A stretch of 64,000 nt of DNA, from the NCBI GenBank assembly GCA_947853665.1, contig CANTXF010000063.1:16674-80673 (forward strand). Reading direction: 5' to 3'. The DNA comes from an uncultured Deferribacterales bacterium (lineage in GTDB: Bacteria > Chrysiogenota > Deferribacteres > Deferribacterales > Mucispirillaceae). Made by a program: the position numbers and the translations under genes. A model generated the notes under the pieces. The model was not told where the DNA came from and made no database searches. It saw only the letters and a program-made list of their open reading frames with translations. Below, in pieces: positions 54,919-63,918 of the stretch (positions are counted from its first letter, which is position 1; every line of letters begins with the position of its first letter).

Positions 54919-56265
54919 TTATTTATTCATTTTCATTTGTTTTGAAAGATCCGCCACGGTTCCTTTAAGCTCCTCGTCCGTTTCAAGGCGCAAGGTTATT
55001 TTTTTGACCGCCGCCATTACGGTAGAATGGTCTCTGCCGAAAAGGGAGCCTATATCGTTAAGGGAAAGGGATGTTTTCTGCCTTAAAAGATACATGGCCA
55101 CGCTTCTGGGATAAGCGATGCTGTTGGCTCTGGTTTTTGATTTAAGGTCTATGGGCTTAAGGTGGAAGTAAGATGCGGTTATAAGTATTATTTCGTCGGG
55201 GGAGAGAACCTTATCCCTTTTGGAAAGATATGTTTTAACGACGGATTGGGCAAATTCCACGGTTATTTCAGTCTGCTGCAGCTCCGCCATAGTGTGCAGT
55301 GTAGTTATAACCCCTATTATGGGGCGCACGTTTCTGCTTTTTACGTTTTCCGCCAGAAAACGCACCACATCCGGCTTTACCTCCGTGCGCAGCATTTCGA
55401 AGCGTTTAAATATTATCGCCTCCCTTTCCTCTACGGAAGGCGGCTGCACGTCCACCATAAGCCCTGCGGAAAAGCGGCTCGTAAGCCTTTTGTCAAGGTC
55501 CGGTATTTCGTTGGGGGCGGCGTTGGAGGTAAGTATTATTCTTTTCTGGTTGGCGTACAGAAAGCTGAATGTAAAGAAAAACTCCTCCGAGGTTTTTTGC
55601 CTTGTCTCACCGGCAAGGGCCTGTATATCGTCGAAAAGAAGCACGTCGGCGTCCTGATATTTGGCTTTGAAGTCCTCCTGCTTTTTCTGCCGGAGAGCCG
55701 TTATAAATTCGTTCATAAAGGTTTCGCCGGTGGTGTATATGATCTTGAGCTTAGGGAAGTTTTCTTTAAGCTCGTTGCCTACGGCCTGCATCAGGTGGGT
55801 TTTCCCCAGGCCCACGTCTCCGTATATGTAAAGCGGGTTATAAAGGGTGTTGAAGCCCTTGGCCGCGGCTACGCAGGCGGAATAGGCGAAAGAGTTGGAA
55901 GCTCCCGTAACGAAGTTTTCGAAAGTCATCATTTTATCAAGAGGCATGCCGTAAACGTCTTTGCTTTCCTCTTTGGCCGCGGGCGCAGACGGCTGATGGA
56001 CGGGTTTTGACGCGGGTACGGCGTTTTTGACGATTATTTTTATATCATCGGCTTTAAAGAGGTTGTCCTTAAGGGCCTCTTTAAGTACGCCTATATATTT
56101 ATCCTCCACCCAGGTTTTAAAAAACCTGTTGGGGGCGGATATGGTTACCACGTCCCCGCGAAGCTCCGAAAGCTCCAGAGGCCGCAGCCATTTTTCTATT
56201 TCCGCCGGGTCCAGGTTCTTTGAGGCCGACGCCAGTATTCCGTTCCAGATAGACGCGTTTTTCAA
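54919..56265 (-). CDS. dnaA: Chromosomal replication initiator DnaA
   Basis: DnaA binds and melts oriC. The 448-residue product has an N-terminal DnaB/DiaA interaction domain, a variable linker (about residues 85-105), the AAA+ domain with GDVGLGKTHLMQ and LFDDIQAL, and the DNA-binding signature GRDHSTVMAAVKKI near the end. Translation starts at TTG with AGGA 8 bp upstream. This AGGA overlaps the stop of the outer-membrane protein gene, so dnaA is coupled to it and lacks a usual private upstream region. Confidence 0.97.
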   Translation of the reverse strand: MKNASIWNGILASASKNLDPAEIEKWLRPLELSELRGDVVTISAPNRFFKTWVEDKYIGVLKEALKDNLFKADDIKIIVKNAVPASKPVHQPSAPAAKEESKDVYGMPLDKMMTFENFVTGASNSFAYSACVAAAKGFNTLYNPLYIYGDVGLGKTHLMQAVGNELKENFPKLKIIYTTGETFMNEFITALRQKKQEDFKAKYQDADVLLFDDIQALAGETRQKTSEEFFFTFSFLYANQKRIILTSNAAPNEIPDLDKRLTSRFSAGLMVDVQPPSVEEREAIIFKRFEMLRTEVKPDVVRFLAENVKSRNVRPIIGVITTLHTMAELQQTEITVEFAQSVVKTYLSKRDKVLSPDEIILITASYFHLKPIDLKSKTRANSIAYPRSVAMYLLRQKTSLSLNDIGSLFGRDHSTVMAAVKKITLRLETDEELKGTVADLSKQMKMNK

Positions 56266-56274
56266 GAGTCAGTC

Positions 56275-57192
56275 CTAAAATTTTACGGTAAGATTTATAC
56301 CCGCTCCGAAGCCGAAGCCGGTCGACCTTTCCCCGCTGTAATCGCTGAAAGTTTTTCCGGTGTATCTTTTTCCGTCCAGCAGCATGGCCACGTAAGGCGA
56401 TATGGAAGCTGCCCCGGCTATTGTAAGGCTGTAGCGCAGCCTGAGCCAGTAAAATTCCGTATAATATTTCGGCTGGGAGTGGAAGTAAAGGTCCTTATTT
56501 CCGCCGGACATTCTGTATTGCTTCTGCTCCAGCTCAAACTGAAGTGAAAGCACGTTGTTTGCGTTAAACCCGAAATTATAGGAAGCAAGCAGATTCATCA
56601 CGGGCACATATTTAAGCTCGAGAGACTGGTATCGCCCCGTGTATATTTTGAGATAGGTAAGGGGAAAACCCAGTATCAGATAAAAAGCCGGCCCGTCGTA
56701 TTCGTACCGTATTACGGGAAGCGGGTAACCGTCCAGAAGTATCCGCTCCGTAGACCAGTCTATGCCGAGATAAAGCCTGTTGTAATGGGGGACCCTTGCC
56801 CCGCCCTTTCCTTCCGTATACCTTATTGCCGTCTGGAAAAGCCTGAAAGCGTAAAAAACGTCGAAATCGACCAGGTTAAACTGGGTAAAAGGCTCGTCGC
56901 TGGATGAGGATATGCCCGCGCCGAACCAGTGGCCGCCGCTTTTGAAGGCATAAGACGCGCCTATTGTGGTAAGGCTTTCGTCTCCCCAGTTATGGGCGAA
57001 TTTATAGGAAAAATTATGAGGCCCCATGGTGTGGCTGCCGTCCAGGTTTATCCTGTTCGAGTTATAGCGGCTGGAATCCATAAACCTGTATCCGAAATCC
57101 ACTCCCTCCAGCGTGGAATACAGGGTGGCGGCTCCGGCGGCAGGCAGCCAGGCGGCAAAAAATATCAGTATCGTCAAAAATTTCCAGGGCAT
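56275..57192 (-). CDS. Outer-membrane beta-barrel protein (unknown)
   Basis: The 305-residue product has a signal peptide ending AAGAA and then alternating, aromatic-rich strands (FSYKFAHNWG, YWLRLRYSL) ending in the C-terminal Phe (NLTVKF) that marks BAM-assembled barrels. About 12 strands can be suspected. The family was not identified, so porin, lipid transport or adhesin roles remain open. It lies directly before dnaA, 9 bp from its start, and after a PEP-utiliser-like gene. Confidence 0.8.
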   Translation of the reverse strand: MPWKFLTILIFFAAWLPAAGAATLYSTLEGVDFGYRFMDSSRYNSNRINLDGSHTMGPHNFSYKFAHNWGDESLTTIGASYAFKSGGHWFGAGISSSSDEPFTQFNLVDFDVFYAFRLFQTAIRYTEGKGGARVPHYNRLYLGIDWSTERILLDGYPLPVIRYEYDGPAFYLILGFPLTYLKIYTGRYQSLELKYVPVMNLLASYNFGFNANNVLSLQFELEQKQYRMSGGNKDLYFHSQPKYYTEFYWLRLRYSLTIAGAASISPYVAMLLDGKRYTGKTFSDYSGERSTGFGFGAGINLTVKF

Positions 57193-57255
57193 CGTATTTC
57201 TCCGTAATTTCCGGCTCGCCGTCTTTTCGGCGTACGGCGGCCCGGGTTCCCTTTT

Positions 57256-59034
57256 TTAGGCTTTTGAAAGTTTGCTTTTAGAGGCTTTGAGTTTCACGCC
57301 GTCAAGAACGAGCGGGGCGAACCGCACTCCCGAATACACCGGAATCCCTTTAAGGCAGGCGTATTCGGCCGTGAACCCGAAAAGGGGCGCTTCTTCCAGT
57401 ATGAAGGCTTCCGCGTTTTTATACCGTTCCAGAAGCGGCAGCGGCAGGCGGGAGGCGGCGACAAAATATCCCTTATAATCTTCAAGCTCCGTTTTTGCCG
57501 TTGCCTCAGCCTCAATCTCCGTTTCCGGTGTAAAAAGGCTTAAAGGGGAAAATTCCGCCAGGTTCAGCGCCTTTGTTATCATCTGCTCCGATATTTTCGG
57601 GCATTGCTCCAAATCCCGGCCGTAAATTTCTGCGGGAAGCACCTGGGCGGCGTACCTGTCCCACAGCCACCGGCGGAAGTTTATAGTATGGGCCGTGTCT
57701 CCGAAAAAGGAGTCGAAGGCTATGCGGCGCACTTCGGAGTGTTCGAATAAATATATTTCCTCAGGGTTTTTAAGCCTGTCTTTCTTTATGCCGAAATCTG
57801 CCAGCTGCTTGAGTACCTGATTGCTTTTTTCAATGAAGGAGCAGGCCGCGAGATAGATTTCATCCCGAAGATCGAGCATCATGTGCATTTCGGAGATTAT
57901 TTTCCTTATTTTGCCTGAAGCGCCGAACCGTTTTGTAAAAGGTATTTTCTTTATGGCGCTTTCTATGGTGTCCGACGGCTTTTCGCAGGAAAAAGCCGTT
58001 TGAACCGTCCGGGAGGCGTAATCCAGATATATGGGCAGGGTAAGAGATTCGCCGCGGAAAAATATGGAATCCGGCCTTGTTCTGAACACGGCCGAAAGCA
58101 TACCGGAAAAATCGGGGAAATATCCGCGCAGCCTGGCCGCTCCGTCGGCAAGCTTTATAAAAACATATTCCGCGCAGATGGCGAGCTTTACGGGATATTC
58201 CACGTAGCTGTCCTCCACTATCGTGGTTGTGGATATGTGGGGTATCGTCCTTTTTATATCCTCAAGAAGTTCCGTTATCTCGCCCGTTTCCACTGGAAAA
58301 TAGGATTTGTTGATACGTTCCGGCGCCGCCTGCTTTTTAAGGTAAAGGCTGGGAGCGTAGGACGCCCTGAAAATGGCGCTGCCGGTGCCGCAGGCTTTAA
58401 GCATTTTTTCAAAGGCGTTCACGTTCGTCATGGCCCTGCCGTAAACGGGCACGGCGGAGGGGGACGAGGTTTTCAGATTGCAGGAAACGAATATGGGGTT
58501 CAGCGCGTCGGGTATTTTTTCCAGCACAGAAACGGAAAAAGGCGACAATGTCTCTGGGAAAATGCTTCCGATAAAACCGGAGGATAGCATTACCGATTCG
58601 TCGTAAAGCTTGGAGGCGGGGGCGGCGTATTCCACGGGGGTAAGGGGCCGGGGTATCCGGTAATCCCTCATATCGCCGCCTCTTACTGGCTTTTCCTCCG
58701 AAATGGAGGCGGATATTATTTTCGCTTCGCCGTTATTAAGCGCGATACTCGTGTTAAGCGGAAGACCTATGGCGCTTTCCGCGTCGTTAAGCAGCTTGGC
58801 CGTTTCGCTCCAGTCTTTTTCGCCTATGCTCGCGCCGCCTTTTACTATCCGCACGAAGTCCTTATAAACGCCTTTAAGCAGTATTGCTTCAAAGCCTTCC
58901 CCAGTTACGGAATGAAAACCGAAATTGCCGCGATATGACGGCCTGCATTCGAGGACGCGCCCTCCCACGCTTTCCATATCCGCCAGTGCCAGCCCGCTCA
59001 GGCGCAGTTTTTCAAGCAGTTCCTTTTCGTCCAT
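57256..59034 (-). CDS. PEP-utiliser-like protein without catalytic histidine
   Basis: The 592-residue protein resembles PEP synthase/PPDK-family parts. It shows LSPFSVSVLEKIPDALNP with a following VYGRAMTNVN (a linker typical of these enzymes), and the last 75 residues match the swivelling phosphohistidine domain (EAFILEEAPLFGFTAEYACL, GIPVYSGV). The GGxxSHxAxxAR motif that carries the phosphorylated His is replaced by APLFGFTAEYACL, so phosphotransfer is unlikely. An ATP-grasp N-terminal domain is also absent. It may be regulatory or structural. It precedes purC's 3' end by 16 bp in the same direction. Confidence 0.5.
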   Translation of the reverse strand: MDEKELLEKLRLSGLALADMESVGGRVLECRPSYRGNFGFHSVTGEGFEAILLKGVYKDFVRIVKGGASIGEKDWSETAKLLNDAESAIGLPLNTSIALNNGEAKIISASISEEKPVRGGDMRDYRIPRPLTPVEYAAPASKLYDESVMLSSGFIGSIFPETLSPFSVSVLEKIPDALNPIFVSCNLKTSSPSAVPVYGRAMTNVNAFEKMLKACGTGSAIFRASYAPSLYLKKQAAPERINKSYFPVETGEITELLEDIKRTIPHISTTTIVEDSYVEYPVKLAICAEYVFIKLADGAARLRGYFPDFSGMLSAVFRTRPDSIFFRGESLTLPIYLDYASRTVQTAFSCEKPSDTIESAIKKIPFTKRFGASGKIRKIISEMHMMLDLRDEIYLAACSFIEKSNQVLKQLADFGIKKDRLKNPEEIYLFEHSEVRRIAFDSFFGDTAHTINFRRWLWDRYAAQVLPAEIYGRDLEQCPKISEQMITKALNLAEFSPLSLFTPETEIEAEATAKTELEDYKGYFVAASRLPLPLLERYKNAEAFILEEAPLFGFTAEYACLKGIPVYSGVRFAPLVLDGVKLKASKSKLSKA

Positions 59035-59050
59035 CTTGCTTCAGGCGTCC

Positions 59051-59929
59051 TTATTTTATAAGAGCGTCCGCTATTTCGCGGTAGCGTCTGGAGGCTTCTT
59101 TCACTATGTTTTCCGGCAGCTTAGGCGCGGGAGGAGTCTTATCCCAGTCCAGCGTCTCAAGATAGTTGCGCACTATCTGTTTATCCATGCTGTCCTGAAC
59201 CTGCCCGGGAGTATAAGTCTTTGCGTACCAGAAGCGGGACGAATCGGGGGTCAGGACTTCGTCTATCAATATTATGCCGCCGTCGTATACGCCGAATTCC
59301 AGCTTCGTGTCGGCGATTATTATATCTTTTTCAAGAGCGTATTCCGCGGCCTTTTTGTATATGGCCATAGTGTATTGCTTCAGCTTTTCCGCCGTGCCGG
59401 CGCCTACCGTGGCTTCCATTTTGGAAAACGTTATGCTTTCGTCGTGTTCGCCGATTTCGGCTTTCGTTGATGGCGTGAATATTGGCTCGGGGAACCTGTC
59501 CGCCTCCCGCAGCCCCTCCGGCAGCTCTATCCCGCATATTCTGCCGGTTTTTTTATAATCCTTCAGACCGCTTCCCGTAATATATCCCCTTACCACACAT
59601 TCCACCGGCAGGGGCGCGGCCTTCTTTACCAGCATGGCCCGGCCTTCCAGCACGTCCTTATGCCTGCGGCACTCCTCCGGCATTTCCTCCACCTTTGTGG
59701 TGATAAGGTGGTTCGGCACGATATCCTTCGTCATGCCGAACCAGAATTCGGAAAGCTCCGTCAGCACCCGCCCCTTTCCCGGCACGCCGTTGGGCAGTAT
59801 TACGTCGAAAGCGGAGATTCTGTCCGTGGAAACGATAAGGAGCTTATCGCCCAGGTCGTAAATATCCCGGACTTTGCCCCGGCCCAAAAGTTTCATATCG
59901 GGAAAATCAGTCTGTAAAACCGTGCTCAT
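59051..59929 (-). CDS. purC: SAICAR synthase
   Basis: PurC joins CAIR and aspartate with ATP in purine synthesis. The 292-residue product has [21 protein letters not shown], the signature IADTKLEFG and [12 protein letters not shown]. The length matches the longer purC forms of plants and some bacteria (about 290) rather than the 237-residue E. coli type. AGGTGAAGC precedes the start. It is the first gene of the run that continues to the PEP-utiliser-like protein and the barrel protein. Confidence 0.96.
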   Translation of the reverse strand: MSTVLQTDFPDMKLLGRGKVRDIYDLGDKLLIVSTDRISAFDVILPNGVPGKGRVLTELSEFWFGMTKDIVPNHLITTKVEEMPEECRRHKDVLEGRAMLVKKAAPLPVECVVRGYITGSGLKDYKKTGRICGIELPEGLREADRFPEPIFTPSTKAEIGEHDESITFSKMEATVGAGTAEKLKQYTMAIYKKAAEYALEKDIIIADTKLEFGVYDGGIILIDEVLTPDSSRFWYAKTYTPGQVQDSMDKQIVRNYLETLDWDKTPPAPKLPENIVKEASRRYREIADALIK

Positions 59930-60206
59930 GCTTCACCTCGTTTTATAAACTAAATAATACCTTTGATATTTAAAAGCAAGTTTAATATGGCTCCGGCCCG
60001 CTGCGGGCCTTCGCCCGCTCCGTATGAAAAAAGTAATTTTTTAAAGGTATATAAATATTATTATAAGGAAAGCCGCCGTTATTCACTTGCAAAAACCGGC
60101 CGTTATGTGTTATTCAATATGTGAGGATACGAGCGGAAAAGAACGGCGCTCCGGGCGCCGCAGATATGCCCGGCCCGCTGCGGGCTCAAATTTTAAGGGG
60201 TGTTAT

Positions 60207-60656
60207 ATGGCTTTGGACGCTACGGATGTTAAAATTCTCAATATGCTTATCAATAACGGCCGCATATCGTATACGGATATAGCTAAGGAAGTCGGCATGA
60301 AGCCGCCCTCGGTTATCGACAGAATAAAGAAAATGGAATCCGAGGGCATTATTTTCGATTACTGCGCCAGAGTGAATTATAAAAAGCTGGGCTTCGACGT
60401 GGTGGCTTTCGTCGGCGTTACCATAGATAATCCGGTGCATATAGACAATTTTGAGACTAAAATAAAAGACGTGGACGAGGACATAGTGGAATGCTGCCAC
60501 GTTACCGGCGACTTTACCCTGCTTATGAAAGTCATCACGAAAAATACCAATACGCTCGCCACTATTATCAAAAAGATACGAAACTTCCCCGGCGTGGCCA
60601 ATACGAATACCATTCTGGTATTTTCCACCATGCTCGATAAAGTTCACAGGGTATAG
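60207..60656 (+). CDS. Lrp/AsnC-family transcriptional regulator
   Basis: The 149-residue protein has an N-terminal winged helix (TDVKILNMLINNGRISYTDIAKEV, KPPSVIDRIKKMESEGII) and a C-terminal RAM ligand-binding domain (VVAFVGVTID, ECCHVTGDFTLLMKV). Members form octamers and answer to amino acids. The start follows AAGGGGTG; a longer frame from 60087 is not conserved. No amino-acid gene adjoins, so its targets are unknown. A hairpin GCCCGCTGCGGGC lies before its ribosome-binding site, and a longer version lies at 59995. Confidence 0.92.
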   Translation: MALDATDVKILNMLINNGRISYTDIAKEVGMKPPSVIDRIKKMESEGIIFDYCARVNYKKLGFDVVAFVGVTIDNPVHIDNFETKIKDVDEDIVECCHVTGDFTLLMKVITKNTNTLATIIKKIRNFPGVANTNTILVFSTMLDKVHRV

Positions 60657-60658
60657 CC

Positions 60659-61423
60659 ATAGGCGCGCTGCCGTCCGTAAGCGCGGTTATACCCGTTTAC
60701 GGGCGCGGCCATATTATAAGGGACGCTCTTGAAAGCGTCTTTATGCAGGAAAAGCCCCCTGCGGAAGTCATAGTATGCGACGACGGCTCGCCCGAGCCTG
60801 TGGAAGCTTTTATCAAACCCTATCTCCGAAAGATAATATACATCAGAAGCGAAACCAATAAAGGCGTATCCGCCGCCAGAAACGCGGGGATAAGGGCCGC
60901 CGGGTCGGATTACGTCGCCTTTCTCGATTCGGACGACGTGTGGCTGCCCGATAAACTCTCCGTTCAGATGGAACGTATGGCTGCGGGCGGCTTTATCCTC
61001 TCCCATACGGACGAATTCTGGTACAGGGACGGCCGCTGGCTTAATCAGGGCTTAAAGCACAGGCGGTGGGGCGGGGATATTTTCACAAAAGTTCTCGATA
61101 TGTGCAGGGTATCGCCTTCAAGCCTCGTAATGCGCAGGGACGCCGGGTTTTTCGACGAAAGCCTGCGTGTCTGCGAGGATTACGAATTTATTTTGCGGGC
61201 GAGCCTTCGTCACGAAATAGACTATGTGGAAAAAAAGCTGCTTGTAAAAAGGGCCGTTACGGACGACCAGTTAAGCTCCGGCATAAAATATATAGAATCC
61301 GTCCGCCTTGGTATTCTCGAAAGGTTTGCAGCCGCCAACCCGGAAATAAGCGGCGCGAAAAGGGAGGCTCTTGAAAGGGAGCTTATGAGAAAGCGCTCCA
61401 TTACGGGAGGCAGGAGCCTTTAA
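60659..61423 (+). CDS. Family 2 glycosyltransferase, possible ATA start
   Basis: The GT-A protein keeps AVIPVYGRGHIIRDALESVFMQ (nucleotide-binding strand), VCDDGSPEP, the NKGVSAARNAGIRAAGSDYVAFLDSDD region with the DxD motif, and a later EDYEFILRASLRHEIDYV acidic acceptor region. The N-terminal strand lies upstream of the first ATG (60743). Between it and the preceding in-frame stop no ATG, GTG or TTG occurs. ATA at 60659 follows AGGG at 7 bp and is the best initiation site; CTG at 60668 is an alternative. If ATG 60743 were used the first strand would be lost. The product has 254 residues. Confidence 0.8.
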   Translation: MGALPSVSAVIPVYGRGHIIRDALESVFMQEKPPAEVIVCDDGSPEPVEAFIKPYLRKIIYIRSETNKGVSAARNAGIRAAGSDYVAFLDSDDVWLPDKLSVQMERMAAGGFILSHTDEFWYRDGRWLNQGLKHRRWGGDIFTKVLDMCRVSPSSLVMRRDAGFFDESLRVCEDYEFILRASLRHEIDYVEKKLLVKRAVTDDQLSSGIKYIESVRLGILERFAAANPEISGAKREALERELMRKRSITGGRSL

Positions 61424-61468
61424 GGAGCGGCCTTGGATCCTGAACGGGGATGATCTTTTTCGCGGATG

Positions 61469-61669
61469 TACTCTTACATGGATTAATGCAAAGCTGCGGC
61501 TTATGCAGGCAAAGAATAATAAGAATAAAAGCGTCTGGTCAGGCGCTGCTAAAGGGGCTTGCGCATAAGTTTGCTTTGCCCGCGCAGGTCTTAATGAATG
61601 TTTCTGGCGGCGAAGGAACATTATTATAATTATTTGCCGTAACTCTGCCTGCGTCAGGGGACAGCCGCC
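61469..61669 (+). repeat. TIR-bounded intergenic repeat, copy C (forward, inner arm lost)
   Basis: This copy has the outer left TACTCTTACATGGATTAAT, then lacks the inner left arm, then shares AAAGGGGCTTGCGCATAAGTTTGC with copy A and the right arm ATTATTATAATTATTTGCCG, ending ACAGCCGCC. It lies between the glycosyltransferase and an MFS gene. Confidence 0.75.
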
Positions 61670-61705
61670 GTTTTTTTACAGCCTTGCGCCTCGGGGAGGG
61701 ATATA

Positions 61706-62965
61706 TTATCTGCCTCCGTCCATTCTTGCCAGGACAGGAAAAAGGGCTTTGTTTATTTTCCTCATAAATATCCACAGTATTAAAGAGCCGGTCAGCATTA
61801 TCAGCGCGCATACGAGAGCCGCCGCTTCCGCCCCTGTGTGCTCCGCCATAAGGCCGGCGAGAAAAGCCCCTACCGGGCCGAAGCCCACGTTGCAGATAGT
61901 GTATATGCTTATTACCCGCGAGCGCTTGTCCTCTGCCGCAACGGACTGCATAAGGGTATTGACCGCCGTGAAGGTGGCCGCCATGCCTATACCCATAGGC
62001 ACCGTAAGGAGTATGGAAAGGCTCATATCCTTCGACAGGGCGAAAAGGGTGTAGAAGGTTATGTAGGCCAGGCTTGTAATCCCTACCGAAAGGGGCAGCT
62101 GGCGCATTTTTATTACGGAGGCCACGGCGAACCCGCCGAAAAAAGCTCCGAGGCCCACCCCCGCCATAAGAAAGCCCAGCAGCCTCGAGCCGCCCTCCAG
62201 TATGTCTTTTGCAAATATGGGAAAAAGCACGGCGTATGAATAGGAGAATGTGGAATAAAATATAAAGGATATTACGATTATCCTTAAAGGGAAATATTCC
62301 GCCACATATTTAAGCCCTTCCGCCGTGGCTTTCAGCGGGTTCTGCTTTTTTGCCGTCACCTTGCGTTCGTTAAATTTTATTATATAGAGGGCGTATATCA
62401 CGGCCAGATATGCGCAGGCGTTTATGACGAAGCAGGCGGCCTCGCCGGTGTAAAATATTATAAATCCTGCTATGGACGGCCCTATCAGGCGGGACAGGTT
62501 AAATATCATGGAATTTATCGCAATGGCGCTTTTAAGCTGGCGCTTGGTCTCCACCATAAGCATTATTGATGATTGCCTGGCGGGAAGCCCTACCGAGTTT
62601 ACCAGGCCGAAATAAAGACTCATAACCAGTATCCACCAGAAGTTCACGGAATCCGTAATAAGCAGCGCGGCCATTACGGCGGCGTGAATCAGTGCCAGGG
62701 TCTGGGTGGTTATCAGGGTCATCCGTATATCGTGCCTGTCGAGCCAGGCTCCGGCGAAAAGGCCAACGAGTATTATGGGAGCCTGTGAAAGCAGCTCTAT
62801 AAGCCCCAGCCTGAAAGCGGAGCCGGTCACCCTGTAAACTAGCCAGGAAAGGGCCATTTTCTGCATCCACAGGCCAACGAGAGAAACCGACTGGCCCGCG
62901 ATAAATATGCGGAAGCTTCTTGAACGCAGTGCGGAAAAAGTGTCTGGGTCGAAAGAAAACCCCAC
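61706..62965 (-). CDS. MFS transporter (MFS_3/EntS-like)
   Basis: The 419-residue protein has 10-12 membrane segments. SFRIFIAGQSVSLVGLWMQ at the N-terminus, AGAWLDRHDIR after helix 2 and LPARQSSIMLMVE are typical of the EntS-like MFS_3 group. Known members export siderophores or are uncharacterised. The start is GTG after GGAGG. It stands alone, with a repeat at its 3' side and a small secreted protein upstream; no siderophore genes are seen. Confidence 0.88.
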   Translation of the reverse strand: MGFSFDPDTFSALRSRSFRIFIAGQSVSLVGLWMQKMALSWLVYRVTGSAFRLGLIELLSQAPIILVGLFAGAWLDRHDIRMTLITTQTLALIHAAVMAALLITDSVNFWWILVMSLYFGLVNSVGLPARQSSIMLMVETKRQLKSAIAINSMIFNLSRLIGPSIAGFIIFYTGEAACFVINACAYLAVIYALYIIKFNERKVTAKKQNPLKATAEGLKYVAEYFPLRIIVISFIFYSTFSYSYAVLFPIFAKDILEGGSRLLGFLMAGVGLGAFFGGFAVASVIKMRQLPLSVGITSLAYITFYTLFALSKDMSLSILLTVPMGIGMAATFTAVNTLMQSVAAEDKRSRVISIYTICNVGFGPVGAFLAGLMAEHTGAEAAALVCALIMLTGSLILWIFMRKINKALFPVLARMDGGR

Positions 62966-62990
62966 GCCGCCTCCGTCTGGGCCGTTTATT

Positions 62991-63269
62991 TTAATCCATA
63001 CGGCAGTCTTTCATACGGTCCGGCTCCGGGCCGCATTTATATATTTCGCACCGGCCGAAAGGATAGGAACGCTTCGTCATCAGGTCGAACACGAAGCTTT
63101 CCGCACCGCTTCTTCCTTTTTCCCCGGTTTGGTAGGCCGTCCAGTGTTTGACGGTAACGCCCGGGCCGCATATAAGCACCCGCGAGCCGTATAGCCGGGC
63201 CTCGTGGGGAGTAAGGGCGGCAGAGATGCAGAAAACCGCAAGCAGCATTGAAATTCTGATAAGTTTCAT
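62991..63269 (-). CDS. Small secreted Cys-containing protein (unknown)
   Basis: The 92-residue product has a signal peptide (MKLIRISMLLAVFCISAA) and a short mature part with three cysteines that could form disulfides (CGPG, RCEIYKCGPE, DCRMD includes more). No family was recognised. An upstream in-frame start at 63302 is less likely because the signal peptide would lie internally. It lies just upstream of the MFS gene in the same direction. Confidence 0.55.
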   Translation of the reverse strand: MKLIRISMLLAVFCISAALTPHEARLYGSRVLICGPGVTVKHWTAYQTGEKGRSGAESFVFDLMTKRSYPFGRCEIYKCGPEPDRMKDCRMD

Positions 63270-63362
63270 ATACGATGATATTACTTTAAAAATAAAAGTC
63301 AAACCTTAAAAGAGTTCCGCGCTCCTTTAACCGAGGGGGCCGCTGTACGGGGTATTGAAGTT

Positions 63363-63731
63363 TTGAGGATATGTCTCTCGTTATTTCTGGTTTTTATTTT
63401 TTCCGCCTCCGCTTCGGCCGCCCGCCCTCCCGGAGCCGCCGGGCCGAAGGAGCCTAAAGCTCCCGCCATGTCCGCTCCGGAGCCGGATGAGCCTTTGCCG
63501 GAGGGCGGCGTTCAGATGGACGATCTCCCCTTAAAGGAGCCGGATGAACTCGCGGTGCCGGAACCGGGGGACAGGGATATTTTCAGGCTGTATGAAAAGG
63601 AGCCGGAGATCCCCCTTTTCGAGCCGGATATCAGGTTCGGCCCCGACGGCTCCAAAGAGCCGGAGCCTCTTCTTATATCCCCGGACGGGGAGCTTCACTG
63701 GCCCTGCCCCAAAGGGCTTATATGCAGGTAA
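63363..63731 (+). CDS. Small secreted Pro/Glu-rich protein (unknown)
   Basis: The 122-residue frame starts at TTG and has a signal peptide ending SASA, followed by a low-complexity part of Glu-Pro dipeptides (KEPDE, PEPGD, KEPEPLL) and a short ending HWPCPKGLIC with two cysteines. The ribosome-binding site is weak, so the start is uncertain. No homologue was recognised. It is divergent from the other small secreted gene, with a 90-bp gap. Confidence 0.5.
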   Translation: MRICLSLFLVFIFSASASAARPPGAAGPKEPKAPAMSAPEPDEPLPEGGVQMDDLPLKEPDELAVPEPGDRDIFRLYEKEPEIPLFEPDIRFGPDGSKEPEPLLISPDGELHWPCPKGLICR

Positions 63732-63738
63732 AGTTTTT

Positions 63739-63918
63739 GGCGGCTGTCCTCTGGACATAGATAGTTGTGGCAGATAATTATAATAATTCTTGCCAGCCGT
63801 TAAAAACACTCATAATAGGCGAACTTAAGGAGAAACCCTTTAAACGGCGCCTTGCAGGACGCTCCGGGTGAGATCGTTCATTACCCCGGAGCAAGTCATT
63901 GCATTATAAATATTCGCA
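63739..63918 (-). repeat. TIR-bounded intergenic repeat, copy D (reverse)
   Basis: On the minus strand this copy has AATATTTATAATGCAATGACTTGCTCCGGGGTAAT and ends GGACAGCCGCC. Its GCTCCGGG and CCCGGAGC form a perfect 8-bp stem, and AGGCG pairs with CGCCT. It abuts copy E head-to-head. Confidence 0.78.

Noticed and set aside
63531..63809. Minus-strand frame of 92 residues overlapping the Glu-Pro-rich gene
   Set aside because: It extends into repeat copy D and has no signal peptide or domain, while the plus frame has a signal peptide.
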